Source: JASLMY01 sp965226475 (GTDB lineage Bacteria > Pseudomonadota > Alphaproteobacteria > GCA-2731375). From it: a stretch of 64,000 nt of DNA. The notes beneath the pieces are model-generated. The model was not told where the DNA came from, ran no database searches, and saw only the letters and a list, made by a program, of their open reading frames with translations. Below are positions 43,230 through 53,960 of this stretch, in pieces. How positions within the stretch are numbered: position 1 is the stretch's first letter; the number at the start of each line of letters is the position of its first letter. A program made the translations under genes and the position numbers. The stretch is from contig CBDDDJ010000002.1 in NCBI GenBank assembly GCA_965226475.1, forward strand, positions 558,001 through 622,000, given 5' to 3'.

Positions 43230-44135
43230 ATGCGGCTCGGTCTTTTCATGATGCCGCTCCACCCGCCGTACCGGGAGGTGGCGGACTGCTACGACCGCGA
43301 CGTCGCGCAGCCGGTGGCGGCCGATCGCCTCGCCATGCTCGACCATCTGGCGCGCGGTCGCTTCCAATGGGGCATCGGGCTCGGCGGCATCCCGACCGAC
43401 ATGAAGCTGATGGGGCTGGAGCCGGCGGAGGCGCGAAGCCGGGCGGCGGAAGCGCTCGACGTCGTCCTCGGCCTATGGGCGAGCGAGGGCCGCTTTACCC
43501 ATCAGGGCGCGCACTTCGAGGTCGAGACGCCGGAACTCGATCCCGTCACCGAACGGGGCTTCCACATGAAGCCGCTGCAACGTCCCCACCCGCCGATCGC
43601 GGTGGCGGCCGGTACGCCGAGTTCGAACTCGCTGCGCCTCGCCGGCGCGCGCGGCTGGTCCCCGATGTCGAGCGCGATCTTGTCCGCGACCCATCTCCCC
43701 GGCCACTGGGCAGCGGTCGAGGTGGGCGCGGCGGAGGCGGGACGGTCGGCGGACCGCCGCCAGTGGCGGATCGCCCGTGACATCTTCGTCGGCCCGACCC
43801 CGGACATCGCCAGGGACCGCGCCCGCGCCGTGCTGAGCCGCAACTACGAGACCCACCAGTACCCGAGCCGCGCCGGCACCTGGCAGATCCAGGCCTGCAA
43901 GCTTGACCCGGAGATGGCGGACGACGCGGTCGACGTCGACTACCTGATGGAACACGTCTGGATCGTCGGCGACGCGGCGGAATGTGCCGAGAAGATCCGC
44001 GCCCTCCACGACGTGGTCGGCGGCTTCGGCACCCTGCTGGCGGTCACGGCCGACTTGGACGACCCGAGCTGGGACCACGAGAGCCTCCGCCTGCTGGCCG
44101 AAGAGGTCGCGCCCCGGATTGGCGATCTGGGCTGA
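43230..44135 (+). CDS. Luciferase-like flavin-dependent oxidoreductase
   Basis: LLM-class oxidoreductase, 301 residues. Opening MRLGLFMMPLHPP, the LDHLARGRFQWGIGLG flavin-pocket motif, and KPLQRPHPPIAVAA are family signatures. The length (about 300) is a little short at the N-terminus for the group (often 340 or more), as the segment between the first strand and LDHLARGR is compressed: YREVADCYDRDVAQPVAADRL replaces a longer stretch. It may have lost an N-terminal piece. It sits 11 bp after a thioesterase. Confidence 0.8.
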   Translation: MRLGLFMMPLHPPYREVADCYDRDVAQPVAADRLAMLDHLARGRFQWGIGLGGIPTDMKLMGLEPAEARSRAAEALDVVLGLWASEGRFTHQGAHFEVETPELDPVTERGFHMKPLQRPHPPIAVAAGTPSSNSLRLAGARGWSPMSSAILSATHLPGHWAAVEVGAAEAGRSADRRQWRIARDIFVGPTPDIARDRARAVLSRNYETHQYPSRAGTWQIQACKLDPEMADDAVDVDYLMEHVWIVGDAAECAEKIRALHDVVGGFGTLLAVTADLDDPSWDHESLRLLAEEVAPRIGDLG

Positions 44136-44275
44136 TACCCGGACCGACGCCGTTTGTCGGCTCGACGCCGACCCTGCTACCCTTGAGCGGAGCGGCTAGG
44201 CAATCGGGGAGCGACGGCGATGCTGGCGCGAGAGGAACGCGGCGGATTGGAGGTCGAGGCCCCCTGTCGGGACCC

Positions 44276-45112
44276 ATGGGCGTCAGGGTGCGGGGCCTGG
44301 ACCTGTCGGCGGGATTGACGGACGGCGAGGCGGCGGCGCTGGTATCGCTTTTTCACCGCCACCAGATCGTCCTCCTCCCCGACCAGGCGCCGACGCCGGA
44401 ACAGTTCATCCGCTTCGGCAACAACTTCGGCCGTCCCCACTTGATCTTTCTCGACCACTTGCTGCTCTCCGGTCACCCCGAGATCTTCGTCATCAGCAAC
44501 GACGACGATGGCATGGGCCGGGACGAGCGGACGCGGAACGGCGCCGCCTATTGGCACACCGACATGAGCTATGAGGAATTACCGTCGAGCGCCACGATCC
44601 TCTATTCGATCGAAGCGCCCCGCGAGGGCGGCGAAACGCTGATCTGCGACATGTACGGCGCCTACGATGCCCTGCCGGACAAGATGCGGCGCGAGATCGA
44701 CGAGCTGACCGTCGTCCACTTCTACGGCAACCGTGACGCCGAGGCCACGATGGAAAAGATCGAGCCGAAGGCGAGCACCGAACAGATGGCCCGCGTGCCC
44801 CAGGTCTTCCATCCCCTGGTCCGGCCCCATCCCGTCACCGGGCGCAAGGCGCTCTATGCCGTCTCGGGCTCCAGCCGGGGCATTGTCGGCATGCTGGAAG
44901 ACGAGGCGCTGGACCTGATGGCCGAGCTGAAGGCGCACTGCACCCGACCGGAGTTCGTCCATGCCCACGGTTACGAGGTGGGCGACGTGCTGGCCTGGGA
45001 CACGGCCGCGACGATGCACGCCGCGACGCCGCTCGGCCCCAAGACCGGACCCGAGGACGGCCGCCTGCTGCACCGCATAAGTGTCAAGGGGCGCCCGCCG
45101 GACCTCGGATAG
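44276..45112 (+). CDS. TauD/TfdA-family 2OG dioxygenase with probable 5' frameshift
   Basis: Fe(II)/2OG dioxygenase. Metal His-x-Asp is in YWHTDMSYEE, the distal His in ATMHAATPL and the 2OG Arg in LLHRISVKG. The good ribosome site GGGGAG precedes ATG 44220, whose frame reads MLAREERGGLEVEA and then leaves the family. The family N-terminus (LSGPMGVRVRGLDL) continues in another frame after the CCCCC tract at 44260-44264. The reading frame therefore appears broken near 44262; ATG 44276 is the first in-frame start. Either a real frameshift or a homopolymer error. Confidence 0.8.
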   Translation: MGVRVRGLDLSAGLTDGEAAALVSLFHRHQIVLLPDQAPTPEQFIRFGNNFGRPHLIFLDHLLLSGHPEIFVISNDDDGMGRDERTRNGAAYWHTDMSYEELPSSATILYSIEAPREGGETLICDMYGAYDALPDKMRREIDELTVVHFYGNRDAEATMEKIEPKASTEQMARVPQVFHPLVRPHPVTGRKALYAVSGSSRGIVGMLEDEALDLMAELKAHCTRPEFVHAHGYEVGDVLAWDTAATMHAATPLGPKTGPEDGRLLHRISVKGRPPDLG

Positions 45113-45251
45113 CGCGGCGGCGAGTGGGCCCGGCCGTTTGTTCGCGGGGTGGCGGGCCGGTCAGACTGGTCCTATGGTACGTGGGCGCGCTGCCGTCGCC
45201 AACGCGACCCTCTGGAGTAACCCTTCCACATGTCATCCCCGACCCTGCTTC

Positions 45252-46214
45252 ATGCATAGCTACATCATCCGCCGCCTGACTTTCGGCGCCGTGACGATCT
45301 TTGGCGTCTCGATCATCGTCTTCCTGATCATGCGGGTCATGCCGGGCGATCCGCTGATGGCGATCTTCGGTCCCGAAGGCATGACCAAGCTGACGCAGGC
45401 GCAGCGCGACAGCTACATGCAGGAATTGGGTCTCTCCGATCCGCTGATCGTGCAGTACGGCACCTGGCTGGCGGATATCGCGCGGGGCGATCTCGGACGC
45501 TCCTTCTTCCGGGCCGAAAGCATCGGCGACATGATCGCGCGCCGGGGGCCGCTCACGGCGCAGATCGCCATTCTCTCGGTGGTGCTGTCGTGGATCATCG
45601 GCATCCCGGTGGCGATCGTCAGCGCGATCAGGCCCAACAGCATCGGCGACAACCTGGGGCGGCTGGTTTCCATTACCTGCCTGGCGGTGCCGGGCTTCTG
45701 GCTCGGCATGCTGATCGTCCTCGGCCTGCTGTTCGGCTTCGGCTACCGGGCTCCGCTCACGGCCAACGGCGCCTCGGTGTTCGAGGATCCCTGGACGATC
45801 TTCCAGATCGTGATCGGGCCCGCCTTCGTGCTGGCCTTGGGTCAAGCGGCCTACATTGCCCGGATGGCGCGGTCCAGTCTGCTGGAGGTCATTCGCGAGG
45901 ACTATGTGCGCACGGCGCGGGCCAAGGGCCTGAACGGCCGGCTGGTGATCACGCTGCACGCCCTGCCCAACGCGCTGCTGCCGGTGATCACGCTTTCCGG
46001 CATCCTGCTCGGCTTCGTGCTGGCCGGCTCGATCCCGGTCGAGCGCGCCTTCGGCACGCCAGGCCTCGGTTTCGCCATGTTCAACGCGGTGAAGGAGCGC
46101 GACGTCTTCGTGATGCAGAACCTCGTCTTCATTTATGCCGTGGTATTCGTCCTTCTCAACATCGTGGTCGACCTCATCATCGCCTGGCTGGACCCGAGGA
46201 TCCGATATCAATGA
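45252..46214 (+). CDS. Peptide/nickel-type ABC transporter permease (DppB-like)
   Basis: Inner-membrane permease of 320 residues with six predicted membrane helices, an N-terminal MHSYIIRRLTFGAVTIFGVS opening, and the cytoplasmic EAA loop (IREDYVRTARAKGLN). It is the first gene of a split importer locus and overlaps the second permease by 4 bp (ATGA). It should import oligopeptides, nickel chelates or another solute together with the genes up to 51045. Confidence 0.95.
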   Translation: MHSYIIRRLTFGAVTIFGVSIIVFLIMRVMPGDPLMAIFGPEGMTKLTQAQRDSYMQELGLSDPLIVQYGTWLADIARGDLGRSFFRAESIGDMIARRGPLTAQIAILSVVLSWIIGIPVAIVSAIRPNSIGDNLGRLVSITCLAVPGFWLGMLIVLGLLFGFGYRAPLTANGASVFEDPWTIFQIVIGPAFVLALGQAAYIARMARSSLLEVIREDYVRTARAKGLNGRLVITLHALPNALLPVITLSGILLGFVLAGSIPVERAFGTPGLGFAMFNAVKERDVFVMQNLVFIYAVVFVLLNIVVDLIIAWLDPRIRYQ

Positions 46215-47128
46215 GTTCAGAGAGCGATACACCGGAGCCGGCAGTGGCGGGCCGAGGCTCGGCCGAGCGGTCGATTGCCGCGCGGACCTTCTCCGGCCTC
46301 GCCAACTTCGCCCGCCGGTCCCCGCTGTCCGCGTTCTGGGGCGTCATCGCCGTCGCCATCCTGGTCATGGCCGTCACCGCGCCGCTGATCTCGCCCTACG
46401 ATCCCCTCAAGTCGGATTTCCGCCGAATGCAGAAGGCGCCGGACGAGATCAACTACTTCGGCTCCGACCAGATCGGCCGCGACACCTTCAGCCGGGTGAT
46501 CCACGGCAGTCGGATATCACTGACGGTAGCGATCGCGGCGGTCATTCTCGGCACCACGTTCGGCTCGATCTGGGGACTGGCGAGCGGCTATTTCGGCGGC
46601 CGCTTCGATATCTTCAGCCAACGCATCATCGAGTTTCTGCAGGCTTTCCCGGATTTAATATTGGCGATGGCGATCGCGATGGCGATCGGTTCGAGCACCG
46701 GCACGGTCATCATCGCCATCGCGATCACCCGAATACCCTTCGGCGGCCGGGTGATCCGGGCCGTCGTGATGTCGCTCAAGGAACTGTCCTACGTCGAGGC
46801 CGCGCGCAGTCTCGGCGCCTCGCACTTGCGCATCATGATGCGTCACATCCTGCCGCAGTGCGTGGCGCCCTTCCTGATCCTGGCCACCACGCACCTGGGC
46901 GTGGCGATCATCATCGAGGCCTCGCTCGGCTTCCTCGGCGTCGGCATCCCGCCGCCAACGCCGACCTGGGGCAACATGCTGGCCGACGCGCTCAACGCCG
47001 GTATCGTGCCGCCCTGGTGGCTGGTGCTGTTCCCGGGCGTGGCGATCACGATCACCGTGCTGGCCTTCAACCTGCTAGGCGACGGCATCCGCGACATACT
47101 CGATCCCAGGCTTCGCGGCTCGATCTGA
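46211..47128 (+). CDS. ABC transporter permease (DppC-like)
   Basis: Second permease, 305 residues, with an N-terminal cytoplasmic tail, a first helix (FWGVIAVAILVMAVTAPLI), the conserved APDEINYFGSDQIGRDTFSR loop after it, further helices and the EAA loop (LSYVEAARSLGASH). It forms the membrane channel with the preceding gene. Translation is coupled by the ATGA overlap. Confidence 0.95.
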   Translation: MSSESDTPEPAVAGRGSAERSIAARTFSGLANFARRSPLSAFWGVIAVAILVMAVTAPLISPYDPLKSDFRRMQKAPDEINYFGSDQIGRDTFSRVIHGSRISLTVAIAAVILGTTFGSIWGLASGYFGGRFDIFSQRIIEFLQAFPDLILAMAIAMAIGSSTGTVIIAIAITRIPFGGRVIRAVVMSLKELSYVEAARSLGASHLRIMMRHILPQCVAPFLILATTHLGVAIIIEASLGFLGVGIPPPTPTWGNMLADALNAGIVPPWWLVLFPGVAITITVLAFNLLGDGIRDILDPRLRGSI

Positions 47129-47143
47129 GGCCGCGCTCGCCCC

Positions 47144-48183
<1,040 letters not shown>

Positions 48184-48187
<4 letters not shown>

Positions 48188-49242
48188 GACGCGTCCCCCA
48201 GAAGGGCTTCGGCCTGGAAACAGGCGACCCAATGGCTGGGCCGCAACTCGCGGAGGGGCGGATAGGAGGCGCGGCATTCCTCGGTGGCGAAACCGCACCT
48301 GGGCGCGAAGGTACAGCCCCGGGGCAGGTTCGCGAGCGAGGGCACCATGCCCTTGATCTCGTTCAATCGCGCGCGCCCGGTATCCTCGCGCGCCGCCTCC
48401 TCGAGATTGGGAATGGCGCCCAGCAGGCCTAGCGTATAGGGATGCGCCGGCGTGTCGAACAGCTCGTCGACCGGGGCCTCTTCCACCATGCGACCCGCAT
48501 ACATCACCACCACCCGGTCGGCGTTTTCCGCCACGACGCCCATGTCGTGGGTGATGAGGATGATCGCCTGGCCGAGGGTCTCCTGGATCTCCCGCATGAG
48601 GTCGAGGATCTGGGCCTGGATGGTGACGTCGAGGGCCGTCGTCGGCTCGTCGGCGATCAGGATCTTGGGATTGCACGACATGGCCATGGCGATCATCACC
48701 CGCTGGCGCATGCCGCCCGAGAGCTGATGCGGGTAGGCCTGGACGCGGCGCGACGGCTCCGGAATATGGACGCGATGCAGCATCTCGACGGCGAGTTCCA
48801 ACGCTTCCCGCTTGCCTAGGCCCTGGTGCAGCGAAATCGCTTCGCTGATCTGGCGGCCCACCGTAAACAGCGGATTGAGCGAGGTCATCGGTTCCTGGAA
48901 GATCATCGAGATGTCGTTGCCGCGGATCGTCTCCATCTCCCTCTCGCTCATCTCCAGGAGGTTCCGGCCTTCGAAGCGGACCTGGCCGCCGACGATGCGT
49001 CCCGGCGGATCGGCGACCAGCCTCAGGATCGACAGCGCCGTCACGCTCTTGCCGCAGCCCGACTCGCCGACGACCCCCAGCGTCTCCCCCTTGGCCACGG
49101 TGTAGGAGACGCCGTCCACCGCCCGCACCACGCCGTCGTCGGTAAAAAAATGCGTTTGCAATCCGTCGATTTCGAGGATCGGCTCGGCGCCGGCGGCGAG
49201 CGTCGCCGGCACGGCTTGTTCCCTGGGGTCGACCTGGGTCAC
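48184..49242 (-). CDS. Oligopeptide ABC transporter ATP-binding protein (DppD/OppD-like)
   Basis: ABC ATPase of about 352 residues with Walker A GESGCGKSV, Q-loop MIFQEPMTSLNP, signature QLSGGMRQRVMIAMAM, Walker B LIADEPTTAL and a C-terminal Cys pair region (CTFAPRCGFATEEC). The start was set to GTG 49242 because TAAGGAG lies just upstream; an in-frame ATG at 49308 is possible. It partners the preceding ATPase and drives the importer. Confidence 0.94.
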
Positions 49243-49356
49243 AATGCACTCCTTATCCAGGCGGTGGGCTACGTCAGCGGGTATATCATTGGTGGGCGAG
49301 ACTACCACACGTCACCGCCACGGGGCCTCGGGGCCCCCTCGCCCAGGGAGGAACAG
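49243..49356. promoter_or_regulatory. Divergent control region of the importer
   Basis: The 114-bp gap separates the divergent ATPase and binding-protein genes. It contains an AT-richer part (GGTATATCATTGGTGG near 49278) and the ribosome site GGGAGGA before the binding-protein start. Two outward promoters are expected here. No definite operator was identified. Confidence 0.45.
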
Positions 49357-51045
49357 ATGTATAAGCAAGATATGATGCCGCCGCACTGGTCGCGCCGCGG
49401 ATTCCTGAAGGGGAGCGCCGCCATGGTGGCGGCCGCCTACGGTCTTGGTTGGAACGCCGCCCAGGCGGCGGTACCGATGGAGATGGACGGCTCGAAGTTC
49501 AAGCTGGCAGCGACCGAGCCCAATGCGAAGTCCGGCGGCGTGATGCGTTACGGCATCACCATGCGTCCGCCGCATCTCGACTTCCATCAGTCGGGAACAG
49601 TCAACAACCTCGGCAGCCAGGGCTGTCTCTACGACAACCTGATTCGTCGCAACCCGCTGGACAGCGGCCAGACGATCATTCCCGATCTGGCGCATAGCTG
49701 GGAGATCTCGAAGGACGGCAAGACCTACACCTTCTTCCTGCGCAAGGGCGTGATGTTCTCGGACGGCGCCGAGCTCACCTCGGCCGACGTGAAGGCGACC
49801 TTCGACCGCATCACCAAGCCGCCGAAAGGTATTTCCATCCCGCGCAGCGCGCTCTTCACCTCCGTCGACTCGGTCAACGTCCGCGACAAATACACGGTGG
49901 AGTTCAAGCTTTCGGTGCCACGGCCGCCCGACTTCATCATGGGCGCGATCGCCAGTGGCTGGAACGGCATCGTCCGCAAGAAGACGCTGGAGGACAACAA
50001 CTACAACCTGCGCAAGACCCTCGACGTGCCGGGCACCGGCCCGTTCCGCAGCGTCAAGCGGGTCGAGCAGGAAATCTGGACGATGGAGAAGAACAAGGAC
50101 TATTGGATGGAAGGGCTGCCGTATCTGGACGGCATCGAGTTCCTCCATGCCCTTCCCTTCTCGCCCGAACTCGGCTCCTCCCTGCTGGCGGGCCGCGTCG
50201 ACTATGCCCGCCTGATCGATCCGGTGACCCGCAAGGAAGTCGAGAAGCGGGACGGCATGACCGCCACCGACTACTTCCAGAGCGTCATTCAGGCGGTCTG
50301 GGTCAACGCCAAGCGGAAGCCGTTCGACGATCCGCGCGTGCGCCGGGCGATGCATCTGGTCTTCGACCGGCCGGTGCTCGTCGACGTGGTGAAGGATGTC
50401 GCGCCGATGATGGTGGGCGGCTTCGTCTATCCCTTCTCCGACGTGGCGACGCCGAAGGCGGAGTTGATCAAGCGGCTCGGCTATCAGCCGGACACCTCGG
50501 CCTCGATCGCCGAGGCCAAGGCGCTGCTGGCGGCGGCCGGTTACGGCGAGGGGATGAAGGGGCTGGACTTCGTCGTCCGCGACGTGGCCAGCTTCAAGCT
50601 CTGGTCGCAAGCCATCCAGGCCATGTTGCAGCAGGCGCTCAACATCCAGTGCAACCTGCGCACCGTGGTCGAGTCGGTCTGGTTCGACGACACCAACTCC
50701 GGCAACTTCGACCTCTCGGTCGGCGCCATCGTCTCGACGCTGATTGATCCCTCCGACTACTTCAACACCTGGTACGGCGCCAACGGCCCGCAGAACTATT
50801 CCCAGTGGCAACATCCGGAATTCAACGCGTTGCTGGGCCAGATCGACAGCGAGGTCGACGCCAAGAATCGCCAGGCGTTGATCCTGAAGGCGGAACTGAT
50901 GATGGAGCAGAACCCGCCCCTGCTGCCGATCTCCTGGGAGAAGATCAACGACGGCTGGTTCGACTATGTGAAGGGGCACAACCCCTACAACTACTTCGGC
51001 ATCTACGACGTGGTCCGCATGGACACGTTCTGGCTGGACAAGTAG
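49357..51045 (+). CDS. ABC transporter substrate-binding protein (DppA/OppA family, Tat-exported)
   Basis: Extracytoplasmic solute-binding protein family 5, 562 residues. The N-terminus has a twin-arginine signal (Arg13-Arg14 in SRRGFLKGSAA) followed by a hydrophobic stretch and AQA cleavage site. The mature part has the typical GGVMRYGI, the IIPDLAHSWEISKDGKTYTFFLRKGVMFSDG segment split over beta strands, and a C-terminal LLPISWEK. It presents peptides or a related solute to the permeases at 45252-47128. Confidence 0.94.
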   Translation: MYKQDMMPPHWSRRGFLKGSAAMVAAAYGLGWNAAQAAVPMEMDGSKFKLAATEPNAKSGGVMRYGITMRPPHLDFHQSGTVNNLGSQGCLYDNLIRRNPLDSGQTIIPDLAHSWEISKDGKTYTFFLRKGVMFSDGAELTSADVKATFDRITKPPKGISIPRSALFTSVDSVNVRDKYTVEFKLSVPRPPDFIMGAIASGWNGIVRKKTLEDNNYNLRKTLDVPGTGPFRSVKRVEQEIWTMEKNKDYWMEGLPYLDGIEFLHALPFSPELGSSLLAGRVDYARLIDPVTRKEVEKRDGMTATDYFQSVIQAVWVNAKRKPFDDPRVRRAMHLVFDRPVLVDVVKDVAPMMVGGFVYPFSDVATPKAELIKRLGYQPDTSASIAEAKALLAAAGYGEGMKGLDFVVRDVASFKLWSQAIQAMLQQALNIQCNLRTVVESVWFDDTNSGNFDLSVGAIVSTLIDPSDYFNTWYGANGPQNYSQWQHPEFNALLGQIDSEVDAKNRQALILKAELMMEQNPPLLPISWEKINDGWFDYVKGHNPYNYFGIYDVVRMDTFWLDK

Positions 51046-51101
51046 CGATCCGAACTGACGGCGTGGGACGGGTCAATTCCCTCCCGCGCCGCCTCGCGAT
51101 G

Positions 51102-51141
51102 GCGCCCATCGTGGTGATGAACCAGCATGGGCGCTTTTTTT
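51102..51141 (+). terminator. Rho-independent terminator after the binding-protein gene
   Basis: GCGCCCAT (51102-51109) pairs perfectly with ATGGGCGC (51127-51134), and seven T follow (51135-51141). The loop is 17 nt. It lies 57 bp downstream of the binding-protein stop and would end that transcript. Confidence 0.8.
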
Positions 51142-51267
51142 GGATTGCAATAGAGAAACACCCCGCCCGGCGCACCGGACAGGGACCCGAGGTGGCGCCA
51201 TTTGCCGGCCGCGTGCACGTGCTGCTAGCATTCCCGGTGAAGACAGAGAAGACAAGGGAAACAAGTC

Positions 51268-52482
51268 ATGAAAGACGGTATGCGCTTCGTCGATTGCGAC
51301 ATGCACATCATGGAGCCGGTCGACCTGTTCGACCGTTACCTGGAGCCGAAATACCGCGACCGGGTGACGATCCCGATCGGCGCCGACGGCAAGCGCAAGC
51401 GCGGTCTGATCTACATCGACGACCAGGCGACGACCTGGGACGTCGAGATGCAGCAACACAGGAAGCCGCACCGGAGCATCGTCAAGAGTGAAACCTCGCA
51501 ACCGCTCTCGGGCTCGCGCATCGCGGCGGGCAACCACCTCGATTTCGCGATCGAGCGCGGCTACGACGGCGAAGCCCAGATCATGGGCATGGAACTGGAA
51601 GGCATCGACATCGCGGTGCTGTTCCCGACCATGGGGCTCAGCCTCTTGGCCCGAGACGGCATGGATCCGAGGCTGTCGCTGGCCTTGAGCCAGGCCTACA
51701 ACAATTGGATCCACGAGTTCTGCCAACACAGCCCCGACCAGCTGAAGTTCACCGCCATGCTGCCGCCGCACGACGTCAACCTCGCCTGCGAGGAGTTGGT
51801 CCGCTGCGTCACCGAACTCGGCGCCGTCGGCTCCTTCGTCCGGCCCAACATGGTCAACGGCCACTTCTGGCATTCGAACTACTGGAACCCGCTCTTCACG
51901 CTCCACGAGGAACTGGACGTGACGATGGGCTTCCACGAGGGTACCGGCGCCGCCTATTCCCACATGAACGCGCTTTATGGCGAGAACCGCTTCTACCGCC
52001 ACGTCGCCAGCCATTGGATTGAGATGCAGCAGGCGCTGATCGCCATGCTGATCGCCGGCGTCTTCGAGTTCTATCCGAAGCTCCGGGTCGGCTTCCTCGA
52101 GGCACAGAACTCCTGGGTGCCGGGAATTCTCACCCGCATCGAATGGGACTATCCGCAGTATCGCGAGTCGCACGCGCCCTACCTGTCGCTGACGCCCAAG
52201 GAATACTTCCAGCGCAATTGTTGGGCCGCCGTCGAGGGGAGCGAGCCGGAGATCGAGGCGACGGCGAGCCTGATCGGCGCCGACCGCATGTGCATCTCGA
52301 CCGACTATCCGCACTTCGATTCGAACTTCCCCAACGTCGCCAACAACCTCTTGGGCAACGTCGGCCGCGAGGCGGCGGAGAAGATCTTCATGGGCGGCGC
52401 CCACCTCTACGGCTTCGACGAGACGCACTTTGCCAAGGCGGCGGACGCGGCGAGGAGGCACGCCCGGGTCGCGGCGGAGTAG
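51268..52482 (+). CDS. Amidohydrolase-2 family (decarboxylase-like) protein
   Basis: Metal-dependent TIM-barrel hydrolase/decarboxylase of the amidohydrolase_2 family, 404 residues. The first metal motif reads VDCDMHIMEP. Other elements are MLPPHDVNLA, FHEGTG, the LRVGFLEAQNSW segment and the conserved Asp in CISTDYPHFD. Related proteins act on aromatic or acyl carboxylates, but no substrate can be assigned. It follows the importer and may act on the imported solute, an inference from position only. Confidence 0.88.
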   Translation: MKDGMRFVDCDMHIMEPVDLFDRYLEPKYRDRVTIPIGADGKRKRGLIYIDDQATTWDVEMQQHRKPHRSIVKSETSQPLSGSRIAAGNHLDFAIERGYDGEAQIMGMELEGIDIAVLFPTMGLSLLARDGMDPRLSLALSQAYNNWIHEFCQHSPDQLKFTAMLPPHDVNLACEELVRCVTELGAVGSFVRPNMVNGHFWHSNYWNPLFTLHEELDVTMGFHEGTGAAYSHMNALYGENRFYRHVASHWIEMQQALIAMLIAGVFEFYPKLRVGFLEAQNSWVPGILTRIEWDYPQYRESHAPYLSLTPKEYFQRNCWAAVEGSEPEIEATASLIGADRMCISTDYPHFDSNFPNVANNLLGNVGREAAEKIFMGGAHLYGFDETHFAKAADAARRHARVAAE

Positions 52483-52528
52483 GTCGGAGGGCGATGGCGT
52501 TCGTGACGGCCAGGCGCTTCGCCACAAC

Positions 52529-53347
52529 GTGACCCGCGATTACGTCCACGGCTACGAGGACCGCGAGGTCCGGCGGCTTCGCGATCAGGCCTCGTCGCTG
52601 ACCGAGCTGCTGCATTGGGACACGGGCTATCCGGCGGGTGCCCAAGTGCTGGAAGCGGGCTGCGGCGTCGGCGCGCAGACCGTTACGCTCGCCGCGCAAA
52701 GCCCGGACGCGCACATTATTTCGATCGACGTCGCCGAGGCGTCACTTGAACGGGCCGAGACGACGGTCGACGCGGCCAAGCTCGCCAACGTGACCTTCCA
52801 GCAAGCGGACATCTTCGCCCTGCCCTACGCCGACGACGCCTTCGATCATGTCTTCGTCTGCTTCGTGCTGGAGCATCTGGCCCGCCCGGTCGAGGCCCTG
52901 GTGGCGTTGCGCCGGGTATTGCGGCCCGGCGGCACGATGACCGTGATCGAGGGCGACCACGGCTCGACCTATTTCCACCCCGCGAGCGACTTCGCCAGCC
53001 GGGCGGTGCAATGCCAGGTCGTACTGCAGCGGCTCGGCGGCGGCAACGCCGACATCGGCCGCGAACTCTTCCCCCTATTGCGCGAAGCGGGTCTGGCGGA
53101 CGTCCACGTCTCGCCCCGCATGGTCTATGTCGATTCCAGCCGCCCCGAACTGGTCGAGGGCTTCACCCGCAACACCTTCACCGCGATGATCGAAGGCGTG
53201 CGCGAGCCGGCGCTGGCGGCCGGCTTGATGAGCGCGGCCGACTTCGACCAGGGCATCGCCGACCTCTACCGAAGCGCGGAAGACGACGGCACCTTCTGCT
53301 ACACCTTCTTCAAGGCGATCGCCCGGGAGCCCTCTCGGGAGCGGTGA
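52529..53347 (+). CDS. SAM-dependent methyltransferase
   Basis: Class I methyltransferase of about 272 residues. Motif I is VLEAGCGVGAQTVTLA, followed by SIDVAEASLERAE, the Asp in QQADIFALPYADDAFDHV and VLEHLARPVEAL, then LRPGGTMTVIEGD. The GTG at 52529 starts a protein of usual family form (VTRDYVHGYEDREVRRL). An ATG with a ribosome site at 52494 opens a 12-codon frame that ends inside the start, so its role is unclear. Substrate unknown. Confidence 0.88.
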   Translation: MTRDYVHGYEDREVRRLRDQASSLTELLHWDTGYPAGAQVLEAGCGVGAQTVTLAAQSPDAHIISIDVAEASLERAETTVDAAKLANVTFQQADIFALPYADDAFDHVFVCFVLEHLARPVEALVALRRVLRPGGTMTVIEGDHGSTYFHPASDFASRAVQCQVVLQRLGGGNADIGRELFPLLREAGLADVHVSPRMVYVDSSRPELVEGFTRNTFTAMIEGVREPALAAGLMSAADFDQGIADLYRSAEDDGTFCYTFFKAIAREPSRER

Positions 53348-53379
53348 ACCAGCCGGCGGTCTCGATCCACCGGAGCGCG

Positions 53380-53640
53380 GCGCGAACATCTTCGAAATCG
53401 CCCTGTTCGGCGCGGGAGAGCGGCCAGACCCGAAGCGCCGGCGGCGCGCGCCATCCCGAGCGCGCGGAGTGGATGGCGCGCGCTTACCGCGGCCATGGCT
53501 ACACGCTCCGTCAAATCGCCGACGAGGCCGGCCTCCACCACGGCACCGTCTCCAGGATCATCAAGGCCCGGGAGGAGGCGGGGTATGCAAAATACAAGAT
53601 CGCGAGGATGATCCCAAGGACGAATATAAGGCATATCTAA
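53380..53640 (+). pseudogene. Remnant of an HTH-containing protein (REP-type transposase or toxin-module tail)
   Basis: A short in-frame stretch encodes a convincing helix-turn-helix (MARAYRGHGYTLRQIADEAG, HGTVSRIIKAREE) that in other genomes forms the C-terminus of IS200-like or REP-associated transposases. The N-terminal part is absent; upstream in-frame sequence runs through the methyltransferase. The rest of the 610-bp gap to the ParA-like gene holds no other gene-like sequence; it is AT-rich near 53830-53870. Confidence 0.35.
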
Positions 53641-53960
53641 AGTGCACGGCTGGCTTCGGTGGAACGGAGGCTATTCCCGCGGGCTGATCGGCTTCGATGA
53701 GCTTGGGACATGTCCGGGGGCACACGGCGCGGACAGGCGGCGATCGTCGCGGCGGGCGTCGTAGGTTAGGAAAGCGAAAATTATACCCGACCGCTCGTTA
53801 TCTCCCGCCGCCTGGACAGGCGGACGTCCGTTAAAGAATAATTAACTAAACATTCATTACTATTTATGAGCACACCGCCCCGAGGCGCGAAGCGGTCTTC
53901 ACGGAGAATTCCCGCGTTGGGCCGGGCACTCGGAAGTAGGCTGATGGAGTTGGCCAGAAC

